Assembly: GCF_009857845.1 (NCBI RefSeq)
Contig: NZ_WWEQ01000020.1
Span: forward strand, 1-51,728
Reading direction: 5' to 3'
Source of the DNA: Brevibacterium rongguiense
GTDB lineage: Bacteria > Actinomycetota > Actinomycetes > Actinomycetales > Brevibacteriaceae
DNA: 51,728 nucleotides
In this document: positions 1 to 8,949 of the stretch, piece by piece
Layout of the letters: each line of letters begins with the position of its first letter
How positions within the stretch are numbered: position 1 is the stretch's first letter
Made by a program: the position numbers and the translations under genes
Notes under the pieces: model-generated
Told to the model about the DNA's origin: nothing
The model's database searches: none
What the model saw: only the letters and a program-made list of their open reading frames with translations

Positions 1-225
1 CGCCTGCGCGACCGCATCACCTCCGCACCGCCGGCACCGGGCGCCGCGCCCGGCCCCGCAGGCGCGAGCGGTTCGGACCCACAGGACCCACAGGACCCGC
101 AGGACCCGCAGCTCGCGCAGTGGCGCGCCGAGCAGGAGCGCATCGCCGGGCTCGAGCCCGCCGCGGCCGCGGCCGCGGCCCGCACCCTCCTCGATGCCAT
201 GGAGCGCGGGCTGGAGCAGCGGTGA
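1..225 (+). CDS. C-terminal end of an unidentified protein upstream of tlyA (5' partial)
   Basis: An open frame runs in from the left edge and stops with TGA at 223-225. The visible 74 residues are Ala/Pro/Gly rich and hold four Asp-Pro-Gln repeats (residues 26-37), then a short amphipathic stretch ending in Glu-Arg-Gly-Leu-Glu-Gln-Arg. The stop overlaps the GTG of tlyA (GTGA), so the two genes are probably cotranscribed and translationally coupled. In related genomes a HAD-type hydrolase or a small hypothetical gene often precedes tlyA, but nothing visible here identifies the family. That it is coding rests on the open frame, the coupling and the codon pattern. Confidence 0.6.
   Translation, partial: RLRDRITSAPPAPGAAPGPAGASGSDPQDPQDPQDPQLAQWRAEQERIAGLEPAAAAAAARTLLDAMERGLEQR
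76..111 (+). repeat. 9-bp tandem repeat, four copies, inside the partial gene
   Basis: Four direct copies of GACCCRCAG lie end to end (two with A, two with G at the sixth base) and encode Asp-Pro-Gln four times. This is an in-frame minisatellite in a disordered tail. Confidence 0.85.
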
Positions 226-1046
226 CCCGCCTCGACGCGGAGCTCGCCGCCCGCGGGCTCGCCGCCTCGCGCACGCGCGCGGCCCGGGAGATCGCGGCCG
301 GGCGCGTGCGCGTCGACGGCGGCATCGCCGCCAAGGCCTCCCAGCCCGTCACCGCGGACAGCGTCATCGAGCTGCTCGACCCGGACCCGTGGGTCGCCCG
401 CAGCGCCCACAAGCTGCTCGGCGCCCTCGACGCGCTGGGCCTCGCCCCGGCCGTCCGCGGTGCGCGCGCCCTGGACGCCGGGGCCTCCACGGGCGGTTTC
501 ACCCAGGTCCTCCTCGCCGCCGGTGCCGCGCACGTGAGCGCCGTGGACGTGGGCCACGGACAGCTCGACCCGGTGCTCGCCGCCGACCCGCGGGTCGCCG
601 ACCTGCCCGGGACGAACCTGCGCGACCTCGACCTCGCCGTGCTCGGCGGAGCGCCGGTCGACCTCGTCGTCGCCGATGTCTCGTTCATCTCGCTCACCTA
701 CCTCGTGAGCCCGCTGCTGGGCGTCTGCGCCCCCGGGGCCCGCCTGCTGCTCATGGTCAAGCCCCAGTTCGAGGCGGGCCGGGCAGGGTTAGACAAGCAC
801 GGCGTCGTGACCAGCCCCGCCGCGCGCGCCCAGGCCGTGCGCACGGTCGCAGCCGCCCTGACCGCCGCCGGCGCGACGGTGCTCGCCGGCGCCCCCTCGC
901 CGCTGCCGGGTCCCGCGGGCAACCGCGAGTACTTCCTCCTGGCACGGGCCCCGGGCGCGGCGGAGGAGCCGGGCGCGGACAGCGCCCCGCAGGCGGGTTG
1001 GGACCCAGAGGAATTCGCCGCGCAGATCGCGGCCGGTCGCGCCTAG
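222..1046 (+). CDS. tlyA: TlyA family rRNA 2'-O-methyltransferase (cytidine) / putative hemolysin
   Basis: In mycobacteria TlyA methylates cytidines of 16S and 23S rRNA at the 2'-OH using SAM, and its loss gives capreomycin resistance. The 274-residue protein has an N-terminal S4 RNA-binding domain (about 1-60) and an FtsJ-type Rossmann methyltransferase domain. The SAM motif DAGASTGG is at 85-92, and K64, D152, K180 and E236 fit the K-D-K-E catalytic set. The GTG at 222 is preferred over an in-frame GTG at 120 because it gives the canonical MTRLDAELAARG start and a 4-bp overlap with the upstream stop. NAD kinase and recN follow, the standard actinobacterial order. Confidence 0.95.
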   Translation: MTRLDAELAARGLAASRTRAAREIAAGRVRVDGGIAAKASQPVTADSVIELLDPDPWVARSAHKLLGALDALGLAPAVRGARALDAGASTGGFTQVLLAAGAAHVSAVDVGHGQLDPVLAADPRVADLPGTNLRDLDLAVLGGAPVDLVVADVSFISLTYLVSPLLGVCAPGARLLLMVKPQFEAGRAGLDKHGVVTSPAARAQAVRTVAAALTAAGATVLAGAPSPLPGPAGNREYFLLARAPGAAEEPGADSAPQAGWDPEEFAAQIAAGRA

Positions 1047-1092
1047 CCGCACAGCCGGCCCCCGCCTCGGCCCCCCGCGGCGGTCGGATCAG

Positions 1093-1098
1093 TAGAAT
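1093..1098 (+). promoter_or_regulatory. Candidate -10 box for nadK
   Basis: TAGAAT lies in the 87-bp gap after tlyA, 35 bp before the nadK GTG. No clear -35 is seen. The predicted transcript start near 1105 leaves room for the purine-rich ribosome site at 1120-1130. Confidence 0.5.
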
Positions 1099-1133
1099 CG
1101 GGTGCGGATCGCGCCGAGGGGAGAGGAGAGCAC

Positions 1134-2072
1134 GTGGAGGACCCGCACGCCCAGCGCAGCATGGTCGTGGTGCTGCACCCCCACCGCGCCGCCGCCCGCG
1201 CCGCCGCGCTCACCGTGTGCGCGCGGCTCGCCGCGGAGGGCATCGAGGCGCGCATGCTCGAATCGGACTACCGTGCCCTCGTCGAATACGAGGACCAGCC
1301 GGAGGTCCCGATCTCCGTCATCCCCGACTCGGCCCCCAACCCGGACAGCGCCGATGTCGAACTCGTCATGGTGCTGGGCGGCGACGGCACGATCCTGCGC
1401 GCCGCCGAGCACTTCCACGGCTCGCAGGTGCCGATCATGGGCATCAACCTCGGCCACGTGGGGTTCCTGGCCGAGAGCGAGCGCAAGGACCTCGAGCTCG
1501 CCGTGCGGCGGGCCGCGGACCGCGACTACGAGGTCGAGCAGCGCATGGCGCTCGACATCGCCGTGTCGCTGGGCGACGAGGTCATCCACCGCGGCTGGGC
1601 GCTCAACGAGGCGACGATCGAGAAGAGCCGCGACTGCTCGATGATCGAACTCGCGCTCGGCGTCGACGCCCGGCCCGTCACCTCGTTCGGCGCCGATGGC
1701 GTCATCCTCGCCACCCCCACCGGCTCCACCGCCTACGCGTTCTCCGCGGGCGGGCCCATCGTCTGGCCGGAGGTCGAGGCGCTGCTCATGGTCCCCATCA
1801 GCGCCCACGCGCTGTTCGCCAAGCCCATGGTCGTCGCCCCGGATGCGCGCCTCGGAGTCGAGTTCGCCTCCGTCCAGCCCGATGCCTCCGCCGAGCTGTG
1901 GTGCGATGGCCGCCGCATCCTCGACCTGCCGCGCGGTGCGCGCATCGAGGCGGTGAAGTCCGCCACGCCCGTCCCCCTGGCCCGGCTGAACATGGGCGAG
2001 TTCTCCGACCGCCTCGTCGCGAAGTTCCATCTGCCGGTGGCCGGCTGGCGGGGACCGGCGGTCGAGCCGTGA
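1134..2072 (+). CDS. nadK: NAD kinase
   Basis: This is the cytoplasmic ATP (or polyphosphate)-dependent NAD kinase that makes NADP. The 312-residue length is normal for actinobacteria. The GGDGT phosphate-binding motif is at 82-86. It is followed by the GHVGFL segment, an NEATIE motif (the conserved NE/D site) and GSTAYAFSAGGPI. GTG 1134 was chosen because GAGAGGAGAG sits just before it; an ATG at 1161 (MVVVLHP) is the alternative. The stop overlaps the recN GTG by 4 bp, so NadK and RecN are translationally coupled as in Mycobacterium. Confidence 0.96.
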   Translation: MEDPHAQRSMVVVLHPHRAAARAAALTVCARLAAEGIEARMLESDYRALVEYEDQPEVPISVIPDSAPNPDSADVELVMVLGGDGTILRAAEHFHGSQVPIMGINLGHVGFLAESERKDLELAVRRAADRDYEVEQRMALDIAVSLGDEVIHRGWALNEATIEKSRDCSMIELALGVDARPVTSFGADGVILATPTGSTAYAFSAGGPIVWPEVEALLMVPISAHALFAKPMVVAPDARLGVEFASVQPDASAELWCDGRRILDLPRGARIEAVKSATPVPLARLNMGEFSDRLVAKFHLPVAGWRGPAVEP

Positions 2073-3799
2073 TCGAATCGCTCACCATCGAGAACCTCGG
2101 CGTCATCGCCTCCTCCCACATCGACCTGGGCCCCGGCCTCACCGTCGTCACCGGCGAGACCGGCGCCGGCAAGACGATGTTCGTCACCGCGCTCGACCTG
2201 CTCACCGGCTCCCGGGCGGAGGCGCACATGGTCCGCGCCGGGGCCGAGCGAGCCGTCGTCGAGGGCGTCTTCTCCCTGGGCGGCGCGCCCGGGGTCGCCG
2301 AGCGCGTCGGCGAGGCCGGGGGCGAGGCCGACGATGAGGTCATCGTCGCCCGGGTGCTGCCCGCGGCCGGGCGCGCGCGGGCCACGGCGGGCGGGCGCAC
2401 CGTGCCGGTGGGGGTGCTCTCCGACATCGGCGCCGAGCTCGTGAGCATGCACGGCCAGAGCGAGCAGCTGACCCTGCGCCGGGCCGCGCGCCAGCGCGAG
2501 CTGCTCGACCGCTTCGGCGGCCCGCAGCTGGCCGCCGCGCTGGCCGACTACCGCGCCGATTTCGCCGCCTGGACGCGTCTGGAGAAGGAGAACGAGGAGC
2601 TGCGGGCCGGCGCCCAGGAGCGCGCGGCCCGCATCGCCTTCCTCGAGACGGCGCTTGAGGCCATCGAGGCCGTGCGCCCCGTCGCGGGCGAAGACGAACG
2701 GCTGCAGGCCCTCAGCGCCCGGCTGTCCGCGGCCGAGGAGCTCACCGCCGCCGTGGGCCGCGCCCACGACGGGCTGGTGGGCAGCGACTGGGACGAGGCG
2801 CCCAACGCCGTCGACCTCATCAACGCGGCGGCGGCCGAGGTGGGCCGCGCCGCCGAGCGCGATGCCTCCCTGGCCGAGGAGGCCGAGGCGATCACCGGGC
2901 TGGGCCTCCAGCTCGCCGACGCCGCCGAGCGGCTGGGCGGCTACCTCCAGGGCTTCGAGGAGCTCTCCGAGGTCTCCGTCGAGGACACGGAGTCCCGCCG
3001 CGCCGCCCTGGGCTCCCTGTCGGCCTACGGCGCCGACGTCGGCGCCGTCCTCGCGTTCGAGGAGCGCGCGGGCGCGGAGCTGCTGGCCCTGCGCGCCTCG
3101 GACGAGTCCCTCACCGACATGGACGAGCGCCTCACCGCCGCCCGCGCCGCCGTCGAGGCGTCCGGTGAGGTCCTGCGGGCCGCCCGCGGCGGGGCCGCCG
3201 AGGACTTCTCCGCCCAGGTCGCAGCGGAGCTCGCCGCGCTGTCCATGCCGAAGGCCGGTGTCGTGTTCGAGATCGAGCCGGCCGCCCCGCACGCGCTGGG
3301 CGCGGACACGGTGCGCATGCTCTTCTCCGCCCACTCCGCCACGCAGCCCGGCGACATCGGCAAGCTCGCCTCCGGCGGCGAGCTCTCCCGCGTCATGCTC
3401 GCGATCGAGGTCGTCATGGCCCGCACCGAGGCGTTCCCCACGTTCGTCTTCGACGAGGTCGACGCCGGCGTGGGCGGGCGCGCCGCCGGCGAGATCGGCC
3501 GCCGCCTCGCCCTGCTGGCCGAGCGCTCCCAGGTCATCGTCGTCACCCACCTCGCCCAGGTCGCCGCGTGGGCCGATCACCACATCACCGTCGTCAAGGA
3601 CGACGGTGGAGCGGGCGTGGTCTCCGGCGTCCGCGTGCTGGGCGAGGAGGAGCGCGAGGCCGAACTCGCCCGCATGCTCGGCGGCATGTCGGAGTCCGGG
3701 TCCGCGCGCGCCCACGCCCAGGAGCTCATGGCCACCGCCGCGCAGGCCAAGCGCGGGAGCGCGCAGCAGGTCGGCGGGGCACCGCAGCCGGGCAGCTGA
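2069..3799 (+). CDS. recN: DNA repair protein RecN
   Basis: RecN is an SMC-like ATPase acting in double-strand break repair. The 576-residue protein begins with the ABC head half carrying Walker A GETGAGKT at 29-36. A long charged coiled-coil region follows (about 150-400). The second head half has the signature LASGGELSR and Walker B TFVFDEVDAGVGG near residue 460, followed by the VVTHLAQVAAWAD switch region. The GTG at 2069 overlaps the nadK TGA. The reading frame stays open further upstream, but that part lies under nadK and is not conserved protein. Confidence 0.97.
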   Translation: MIESLTIENLGVIASSHIDLGPGLTVVTGETGAGKTMFVTALDLLTGSRAEAHMVRAGAERAVVEGVFSLGGAPGVAERVGEAGGEADDEVIVARVLPAAGRARATAGGRTVPVGVLSDIGAELVSMHGQSEQLTLRRAARQRELLDRFGGPQLAAALADYRADFAAWTRLEKENEELRAGAQERAARIAFLETALEAIEAVRPVAGEDERLQALSARLSAAEELTAAVGRAHDGLVGSDWDEAPNAVDLINAAAAEVGRAAERDASLAEEAEAITGLGLQLADAAERLGGYLQGFEELSEVSVEDTESRRAALGSLSAYGADVGAVLAFEERAGAELLALRASDESLTDMDERLTAARAAVEASGEVLRAARGGAAEDFSAQVAAELAALSMPKAGVVFEIEPAAPHALGADTVRMLFSAHSATQPGDIGKLASGGELSRVMLAIEVVMARTEAFPTFVFDEVDAGVGGRAAGEIGRRLALLAERSQVIVVTHLAQVAAWADHHITVVKDDGGAGVVSGVRVLGEEEREAELARMLGGMSESGSARAHAQELMATAAQAKRGSAQQVGGAPQPGS

Positions 3800-3839
3800 G
3801 GCGGCCCGCTCCCTCAGAGAGCGCTCAGGCGCCGCGTGG

Positions 3840-3845
3840 CACAAT
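3840..3845 (+). promoter_or_regulatory. -10 box for a probably leaderless steA transcript
   Basis: CACAAT ends 7 bp before the ATG at 3853, so transcription would start at or next to the start codon. The alternative ATG at 3844 lies inside this box and has no ribosome site. Confidence 0.5.
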
Positions 3846-3852
3846 GATCCCG

Positions 3853-4854
3853 ATGGACACACCTCCCCCCGAATCCGACCCGGTCGCGCAGATGCGCGCC
3901 GTGCGCGCGGCAGATGTCGCGCGCCGGCGCCGCCGCAGGATCGCCGAGCGCGCCGCCGCCGGGCGGGATTCCGGCGCGGGTCCGGGTGACGGAGCCCCGG
4001 CCGGCTCCACCGCCGCGGGCACCGGCGAGCGCGGCCCAGCCGGCGCCTCGGCGGCGGGCGACGGCTCCACCCGCACGAGCATGAACCGGGCCCTGGCCGG
4101 CCTCGTCGAGACGATGGCCGCGCACGAGCGCGAGGGCCGCGAGCTCGTCGCCGACGACCTCGAGCTGCCGCAGCTGCGGACCTCGTTCGAGGGCCGCCAG
4201 GCGCTCGTCGTCGTGCGCGGCCACCACTACAAGGAGGACCTCGCGATGCTGCGGTCCTACATCCGCGAGTACAAGCCCGTGCTCGTGGGCGTCGACGGCG
4301 GCGGCGACGCCCTCCTCGAGGCCGGCTACACCCCGGACCTCATCGTGGGCAACCTCGACGCGGTCTCCGATGCCGCTCTCAACACGAAGGCCGAGCTCGT
4401 CGTCCATCCGCGCGGCGGCGGGGGCGATGCCGGCGCGGCCCGGCTCGAGCACGCGAACCTCGACTTCGAGCGCGTCGAGGCGCCCGGCACGAACGAGGAC
4501 CTCGCCCTGCTCATGGCCGACACGCTGGGCGCGCAGATGATCGTGGCCGTCGGCACCAACGACACGTTCGTCGAGTTCGCCGACGGCGGGCGCTCGGACA
4601 TGGCCACGACGTTCCTCACCCGGCTGCGGGTGGGCTCCCGGCTCATCGACGCCAAGGGCGTCTCCCTGCTCTACCGCCGCAGCGTGGGCTCCTGGCAGCT
4701 CATCATCCTCGCCATCGCGGGCCTGCTCGCGGTCGCGGCGGCGCTCTTCGCCACCGCGGCCGGCCAGACCCTCATTGGCCTCATCGGCGCCCAGCTCGAC
4801 GGCTTCTTCGGCTGGGTCCACTCGCTCTTCGCCTCCGCACCCGCCAGCGAATAG
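3853..4854 (+). CDS. steA: SteA-like cytokinetic ring protein (thiamine pyrophosphokinase-like fold), short form
   Basis: SteA with SteB affects septation and envelope integrity in Corynebacterium. The conserved core spans about 110-290 of 333 residues (VVVRGHHYKEDL, VLVGVDGGGDALLEAGYTPD, AVGTNDTFVEF, TFLTRLRVGSRLIDAKGVS). A C-terminal hydrophobic helix (about 280-303) and a short tail follow. Residues 1-80 are Arg/Ala/Gly-rich low complexity, and the roughly 150-residue N-terminal domain normal in SteA is not seen. ATG 3853 is chosen for the leaderless promoter; ATG 3844 would add three residues. The order recN-steA-steB supports the call. Confidence 0.85.
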   Translation: MDTPPPESDPVAQMRAVRAADVARRRRRRIAERAAAGRDSGAGPGDGAPAGSTAAGTGERGPAGASAAGDGSTRTSMNRALAGLVETMAAHEREGRELVADDLELPQLRTSFEGRQALVVVRGHHYKEDLAMLRSYIREYKPVLVGVDGGGDALLEAGYTPDLIVGNLDAVSDAALNTKAELVVHPRGGGGDAGAARLEHANLDFERVEAPGTNEDLALLMADTLGAQMIVAVGTNDTFVEFADGGRSDMATTFLTRLRVGSRLIDAKGVSLLYRRSVGSWQLIILAIAGLLAVAAALFATAAGQTLIGLIGAQLDGFFGWVHSLFASAPASE

Positions 4855-4909
4855 CGGCCCACCCGCTCCGGCCCGCGCACCCACCGCCCAGACAAGGACG
4901 CAACCGCCC

Positions 4910-5842
4910 GTGATCGACTTCCGCTACCACCTCGTCTCCCTCATCTCCGTGTTCCTCGCCCTCGCGGTGGGCATCGTGCTGGGCGCGGGGCCGCTCAAGC
5001 AGCCCATCGGCGAATCGCTGCAGAGCCAGGTGGAGAGCCTGCGCACGGACCGCGACAAGCTGCGCGGCGAGCTCGACACCGCCCACGGCGATGTGCAGAA
5101 GCTCAACGACTTCGTCGTCGCCGAGGCGCCCAGCCAGCTGCGCGGGGCCCTCAAGGGCCGCACGGTGGCCGTCGTGCACGCCGCGGATGCGGATGCGGAC
5201 CAGCTCGCGGCGGTGCAGCAGCGGCTGCGGGAGGCGAACGCGAAGACGGTTGACGCCGGGGGGCTAACCGCCAAGACCTTCGCCTCCCAGGAGCGCGACG
5301 ACCTCGTCGCGAAGCTGCGCGAGCTCGACACCGCGCTGCCCAAGGACCCCGGGACCGCGCTGACGACCGCCCTGGCCAAGGCGCTGAGCGCCGAGCGCGG
5401 CTCGCAGCCCTACAGCGCCCAGACCGCCAAGGACGTGCTGACCGCGTTCCAGGACGCCGGCCGCTTCAAAGGCGGGCAGGCGCAGAAGGCCGATGCCGTC
5501 GTCTTCGTCGCCGGGGCGCAGACCGCCGCGCAGGACGAGGGGGCCACGCCCACCGCCGGGGCCGCACAGTCGATCCCGGAGGACCTCGTGGCCTTCGCCG
5601 CGGGCCTCGGCACCCGCATTGCCACGGTGGTCGAGGGCACCTCCGGCAACGCCTCCAGCGGCCTCGTCGCCACCCTGCGGGCGGACAACGCGGACGTGAC
5701 GACCACCGACGGCCTCGAACTGGGCGCGGGCCCCGTGATCGGCGCGCTCGCCGTCAAGGAGCGCCTCGCGACGAACAAGAACCAGGCGTACGGCTTCGCC
5801 GACGGCACCGCCTCCCTCGTCCCGGGCATCGCGAAGAGCTGA
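4910..5842 (+). CDS. steB: SteB / MctB family membrane-anchored protein (annotated copper transporter)
   Basis: This 310-residue protein begins VIDFRYHLVSLISVFLALAV, typical of the MctB family (Rv1698-like). One N-terminal membrane helix (about 7-26) is followed by a coiled coil (about 38-66) and a large extracytoplasmic Ala-rich domain. Mycobacterial MctB has been linked to copper export or tolerance, and corynebacterial SteB to cell division with SteA. The GTG at 4910 follows a 55-bp gap after steA; the open frame further upstream overlaps steA and is not conserved. The gene is likely in the steA operon. Confidence 0.9.
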   Translation: MIDFRYHLVSLISVFLALAVGIVLGAGPLKQPIGESLQSQVESLRTDRDKLRGELDTAHGDVQKLNDFVVAEAPSQLRGALKGRTVAVVHAADADADQLAAVQQRLREANAKTVDAGGLTAKTFASQERDDLVAKLRELDTALPKDPGTALTTALAKALSAERGSQPYSAQTAKDVLTAFQDAGRFKGGQAQKADAVVFVAGAQTAAQDEGATPTAGAAQSIPEDLVAFAAGLGTRIATVVEGTSGNASSGLVATLRADNADVTTTDGLELGAGPVIGALAVKERLATNKNQAYGFADGTASLVPGIAKS

Positions 5843-5858
5843 GGCCGAACAGCCGAGG

Positions 5859-5899
5859 CCGGGCGCGCGCCGCCCGCCCCCGGCGGCGGGTGCGCCCGG
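5859..5899 (+). terminator. GC-rich hairpin after steB
   Basis: CCGGGCGC at 5859-5866 pairs with GCGCCCGG at 5892-5899, and a second inner CGCC/GGCG pairing shortens the loop. There is no U-tract, as is usual in high-GC actinobacteria. Confidence 0.45.
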
Positions 5900-5949
5900 G
5901 ACCGCGGCCGGTGCGTCAGGGCCGGCGACCGGTGCGCCGGTGCCTGCCG

Positions 5950-5955
5950 TAAGGT
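5950..5955 (+). promoter_or_regulatory. Candidate -10 box for the glycosyltransferase-like gene
   Basis: TAAGGT matches TAnnnT and lies downstream of the steB hairpin. It leaves a leader of about 40 nt that carries AGGAAGAGG before ATG 6004. Confidence 0.4.
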
Positions 5956-6003
5956 AGGGCCAGACCGGCCGTGCACGGCCCGACACGCTGCAGGAAGAGG
6001 ACC

Positions 6004-7134
6004 ATGAGCTCACCCGACGCCGCGCTTGCCCTCGACGGGCGCACGCGCATCCTCCACGTCCTCACGAGCGCGCACACCGCCATCGGCGAGGTCGCCCGCG
6101 CCGCGATCGCAGCCCAGCTCGAGGCGGGCCTGGCCGTGGCCGTCGCCGCCCGGCCCGAGGTGCTCGCCGCGCTCGAGCTGCCGGCCTCCGAGCTGCTGCG
6201 CACCGTGCCGATCGCGGCCGCCCCCGGCGTGCGGCCCAGCGACGCCGAATCCGCGCTCGCCCTGCACAAGCGCTACCGCTTCGTCGACGTCGTCCACGCC
6301 CACGGCCTCCACGCCGCCGCACTCGCGGGCCTCGCGTGCACGGGACTGCCGCAGCGCCTGCGGCCCGCGCTCGTCGCGACGCTCGGCCACGACGAGCAGA
6401 CGGGGCCGATCGGGTCGCTCGAGGGCGCCGTCGTCGCCCGCACCGCCACCGCGGTGCTCGGCACCACCGAGCCCATCTGCGAGCACTACGAGGACCGCGT
6501 GCCCCTGGTGCGCCGGGCCCGCCTGCTGCGCTCCGAACTCGCCCGCGAGGTCGCCCCGCGGCTGAGCCGTGCCCGCGTGCGCGAGGACCTCGACGTCCCC
6601 GCCGGGGCCGTGCTCATCGCCGTGCCCGTGCGCATGGCCGACACCCCGGAGTTCACCGCGATCCTCGAAGCCGCCGCGCGGCTGCCCGAGGCGCGCGGCG
6701 ACCGGCGCTGGGTCGTGGCGTTCACCGGCGGCGGCCGCGCCGCGGACACCGTGGCCCGGGAGTTCCTGCCCCGCTTCGACCACCTGCGCGTCGAGCCCCA
6801 GGTCAGCACCGTGGACACCGCGGCGGCGGCGGACATCGTCGTGGCCGGGACGAAGCTGGGCGGCATCGACGCGGCCGGCCTCATGCAGCTGCGCCGGCCC
6901 GTGGTCTTCGTGGGCTCGGAGCAGGAGGCCCGGGTGTGGGGTCCCTCCATCCCGCGCGCGGCACCGGGGGACACCCGCGGGCTGCTGCACGAACTCGAGG
7001 AGCTCTCCGACCATCCGGCCCAGCGCGTCCAGGACGGCTTCGCCGCCCGCCGCCGGGTCGTCGCCGATGAGCGCTTCGACCCCGCCGCGCTCGACGACGT
7101 CTACGCGCGGGCGCGCATCGCCGCCGCCCTGTAG
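6004..7134 (+). CDS. Glycosyltransferase-like (GT-B fold) protein of unknown substrate
   Basis: The 376-residue protein starts with ILHVLTSAHTAIGEVARA, resembling the N-terminal lobe of family-4 glycosyltransferases. It has an HAHGLHAAALAG segment near 98 and a C-terminal lobe with LIAVPVRM and VAFTGGG. The classical E-x7-E donor-site motif is not evident, so it may be a degenerate or divergent transferase. A gene of this kind often sits between steB and pyrG in Micrococcales and Streptomyces, suggesting a conserved envelope role; that is inference. ATG 6004 follows a good ribosome site (GGAAGAGG, 5992-5999). Confidence 0.75.
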   Translation: MSSPDAALALDGRTRILHVLTSAHTAIGEVARAAIAAQLEAGLAVAVAARPEVLAALELPASELLRTVPIAAAPGVRPSDAESALALHKRYRFVDVVHAHGLHAAALAGLACTGLPQRLRPALVATLGHDEQTGPIGSLEGAVVARTATAVLGTTEPICEHYEDRVPLVRRARLLRSELAREVAPRLSRARVREDLDVPAGAVLIAVPVRMADTPEFTAILEAAARLPEARGDRRWVVAFTGGGRAADTVAREFLPRFDHLRVEPQVSTVDTAAAADIVVAGTKLGGIDAAGLMQLRRPVVFVGSEQEARVWGPSIPRAAPGDTRGLLHELEELSDHPAQRVQDGFAARRRVVADERFDPAALDDVYARARIAAAL

Positions 7135-7253
7135 CCGGCGTGGTCGGCCCAGCCCGGCGCCCGTATTCCCGCGCCGAGCCGCCCCGGCCCGCCCGGTGCG
7201 CGCCGGGCGCTAAGCTCGAATCCCCAGCGACTGCCGCCGGCCCGCGGCTCTGT

Positions 7254-7259
7254 TAGAAT
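7254..7259 (+). promoter_or_regulatory. -10 box for a leaderless pyrG transcript
   Basis: TAGAAT ends 8 bp before the GTG at 7268, the spacing expected when transcription starts on the start codon. No -35 is recognisable. Confidence 0.6.
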
Positions 7260-7267
7260 CGAGGTCC

Positions 7268-8947
7268 GTGGTGCAACGACTGAGTTCAAGCGGAAAACAC
7301 AAGACCCGACACATCTTCGTCACCGGCGGAGTCGTGTCCTCACTGGGGAAGGGCCTGACCGCTTCGTCGCTCGGCCACCTCCTCGCAGAGCGCGGCCTCA
7401 AGGTCGCCATGCAGAAGCTCGATCCCTACCTCAACGTGGATCCGGGCACGATGAACCCGTTCCAGCACGGCGAGGTCTTCGTCACCGACGACGGCGCGGA
7501 GACGGACCTCGACATCGGCCACTACGAGCGCTTCCTCGACACGAACCTCGACGCCAGCGCCAACGTCACGACGGGCCAGGTGTACTCCGAGGTCATCGCC
7601 AAGGAGCGGCGCGGCGCGTATCTGGGCGACACCGTCCAGGTCATCCCGCACATCACCGATGAGATCAAGGCGCGCATGCGCGCCCAGGCCGACCGCACCG
7701 ACGGCGGCGCCCCCGATGTCATCATCACCGAGGTGGGCGGCACGGTGGGCGACATCGAATCCCAGCCGTTCCTCGAGGCGGCCCGGCAGATCCGCCACGA
7801 CGTGGGCCGCGACAGCGTCTTCTTCATCCACGTCTCGCTCGTGCCCTTCATCGGCCCCTCGGGCGAGCTCAAGACGAAGCCCACCCAGCACTCGGTGGCC
7901 GCGCTGCGCTCGATCGGCATCCAGCCCGATGCGATCGTGCTGCGCTCCGACCGGGAGCTGCCCGGCTCCATCCGGGCGAAGATCGCCTCGTCCTGCGACG
8001 TCGACTACGAGGCCGTCGTGTCCTGCGTCGACGCGCCGAGCATCTACGACATCCCCAAGGTCCTCCACGACGGCGGGCTCGACGTCTACGTCATCCGCCG
8101 GCTCAACCTGCCCTTCCGCGACGTCGACTGGTCCGAGTGGGACCGGGTCCTCGACCGGGTGCACCGGCCCTCGGCGGAGATCGAGGTGGGCCTCGTGGGC
8201 AAGTACATCGACCTGCCCGACGCCTACCTCTCCGTCACGGAGGCGCTGCGCCACGGCGGGTTCGCCAACGACGCGAAGGTGAGCATCCGCTGGATCCTCT
8301 CCGATGACTGCGAGACGCCAGAGGGCGCGGCCGAGCAGCTCGCGGGCCTCGATGCGATCTGCGTGCCCGGCGGCTTCGGGGTGCGCGGCATCGAGGGCAA
8401 GATCGGCGCGCTGGGCTATGCCCGCGCCCACGGCATCCCCACCCTGGGCCTGTGCCTGGGCCTCCAGTGCATGGTCATCGAGTACGCCCGCGCCGAGGCG
8501 GGGGTCGAGGGCGCCTCGTCCACCGAGTTCGACCCGGAGGCCGCCGAGCCCGTTGTCGCGACGATGGAGGAGCAGCTCGAGATCGTCGACGGCGAGGGCG
8601 ACCTGGGCGGCACCATGCGCCTGGGCCTCTACACCGCCGAGCTCCTGCCGGGCTCCGTGACCGCCGCGGTTTACGGCTCGGACAGTGTCGAGGAGCGCCA
8701 TCGCCACCGCTACGAGGTCAACAACGCCTACCGGCAGCGCCTCGAGGACGCCGGCCTCGTCATCTCCGGGACCTCGCCGAACGGCCAGCTCGTGGAGAAC
8801 GTCGAGCTGCCCGCCGAGGTCCACCCGTACTACGTCGCCACGCAGGCCCACCCGGAGCTGCGCTCGCGGCCCACCGACCCGCACCCGCTCTTCGCCGGCC
8901 TCATCCGGGCCGGGCTCGACCACCAGCGCGCGGCCGGCGGGGCGTAG
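7268..8947 (+). CDS. pyrG: CTP synthase (glutamine hydrolysing)
   Basis: CTP synthase converts UTP to CTP with ATP and glutamine. The 559-residue protein has an N-terminal synthase domain with the [14 protein letters not shown]-loop near 18-30 and the conserved [20 protein letters not shown] segment. A C-terminal class-I glutamine amidotransferase carries the nucleophile in [10 protein letters not shown] and the His-Glu pair in AHPEL. GTG 7268 fits a leaderless start; GTG 7271, one codon later, is 6 nt from a GAGG and is the alternative. The NUDIX gene follows by 2 bp, as in Mycobacterium (Rv1699-Rv1700). Confidence 0.98.
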   Translation: MVQRLSSSGKHKTRHIFVTGGVVSSLGKGLTASSLGHLLAERGLKVAMQKLDPYLNVDPGTMNPFQHGEVFVTDDGAETDLDIGHYERFLDTNLDASANVTTGQVYSEVIAKERRGAYLGDTVQVIPHITDEIKARMRAQADRTDGGAPDVIITEVGGTVGDIESQPFLEAARQIRHDVGRDSVFFIHVSLVPFIGPSGELKTKPTQHSVAALRSIGIQPDAIVLRSDRELPGSIRAKIASSCDVDYEAVVSCVDAPSIYDIPKVLHDGGLDVYVIRRLNLPFRDVDWSEWDRVLDRVHRPSAEIEVGLVGKYIDLPDAYLSVTEALRHGGFANDAKVSIRWILSDDCETPEGAAEQLAGLDAICVPGGFGVRGIEGKIGALGYARAHGIPTLGLCLGLQCMVIEYARAEAGVEGASSTEFDPEAAEPVVATMEEQLEIVDGEGDLGGTMRLGLYTAELLPGSVTAAVYGSDSVEERHRHRYEVNNAYRQRLEDAGLVISGTSPNGQLVENVELPAEVHPYYVATQAHPELRSRPTDPHPLFAGLIRAGLDHQRAAGGA

Positions 8948-8949
8948 GC

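Noticed and set aside
194-2068. Long plus-strand frame joined to recN
   Set aside because: It overlaps tlyA and nadK, is Arg/Pro-rich and has no family features; only the part from 2069 is RecN.
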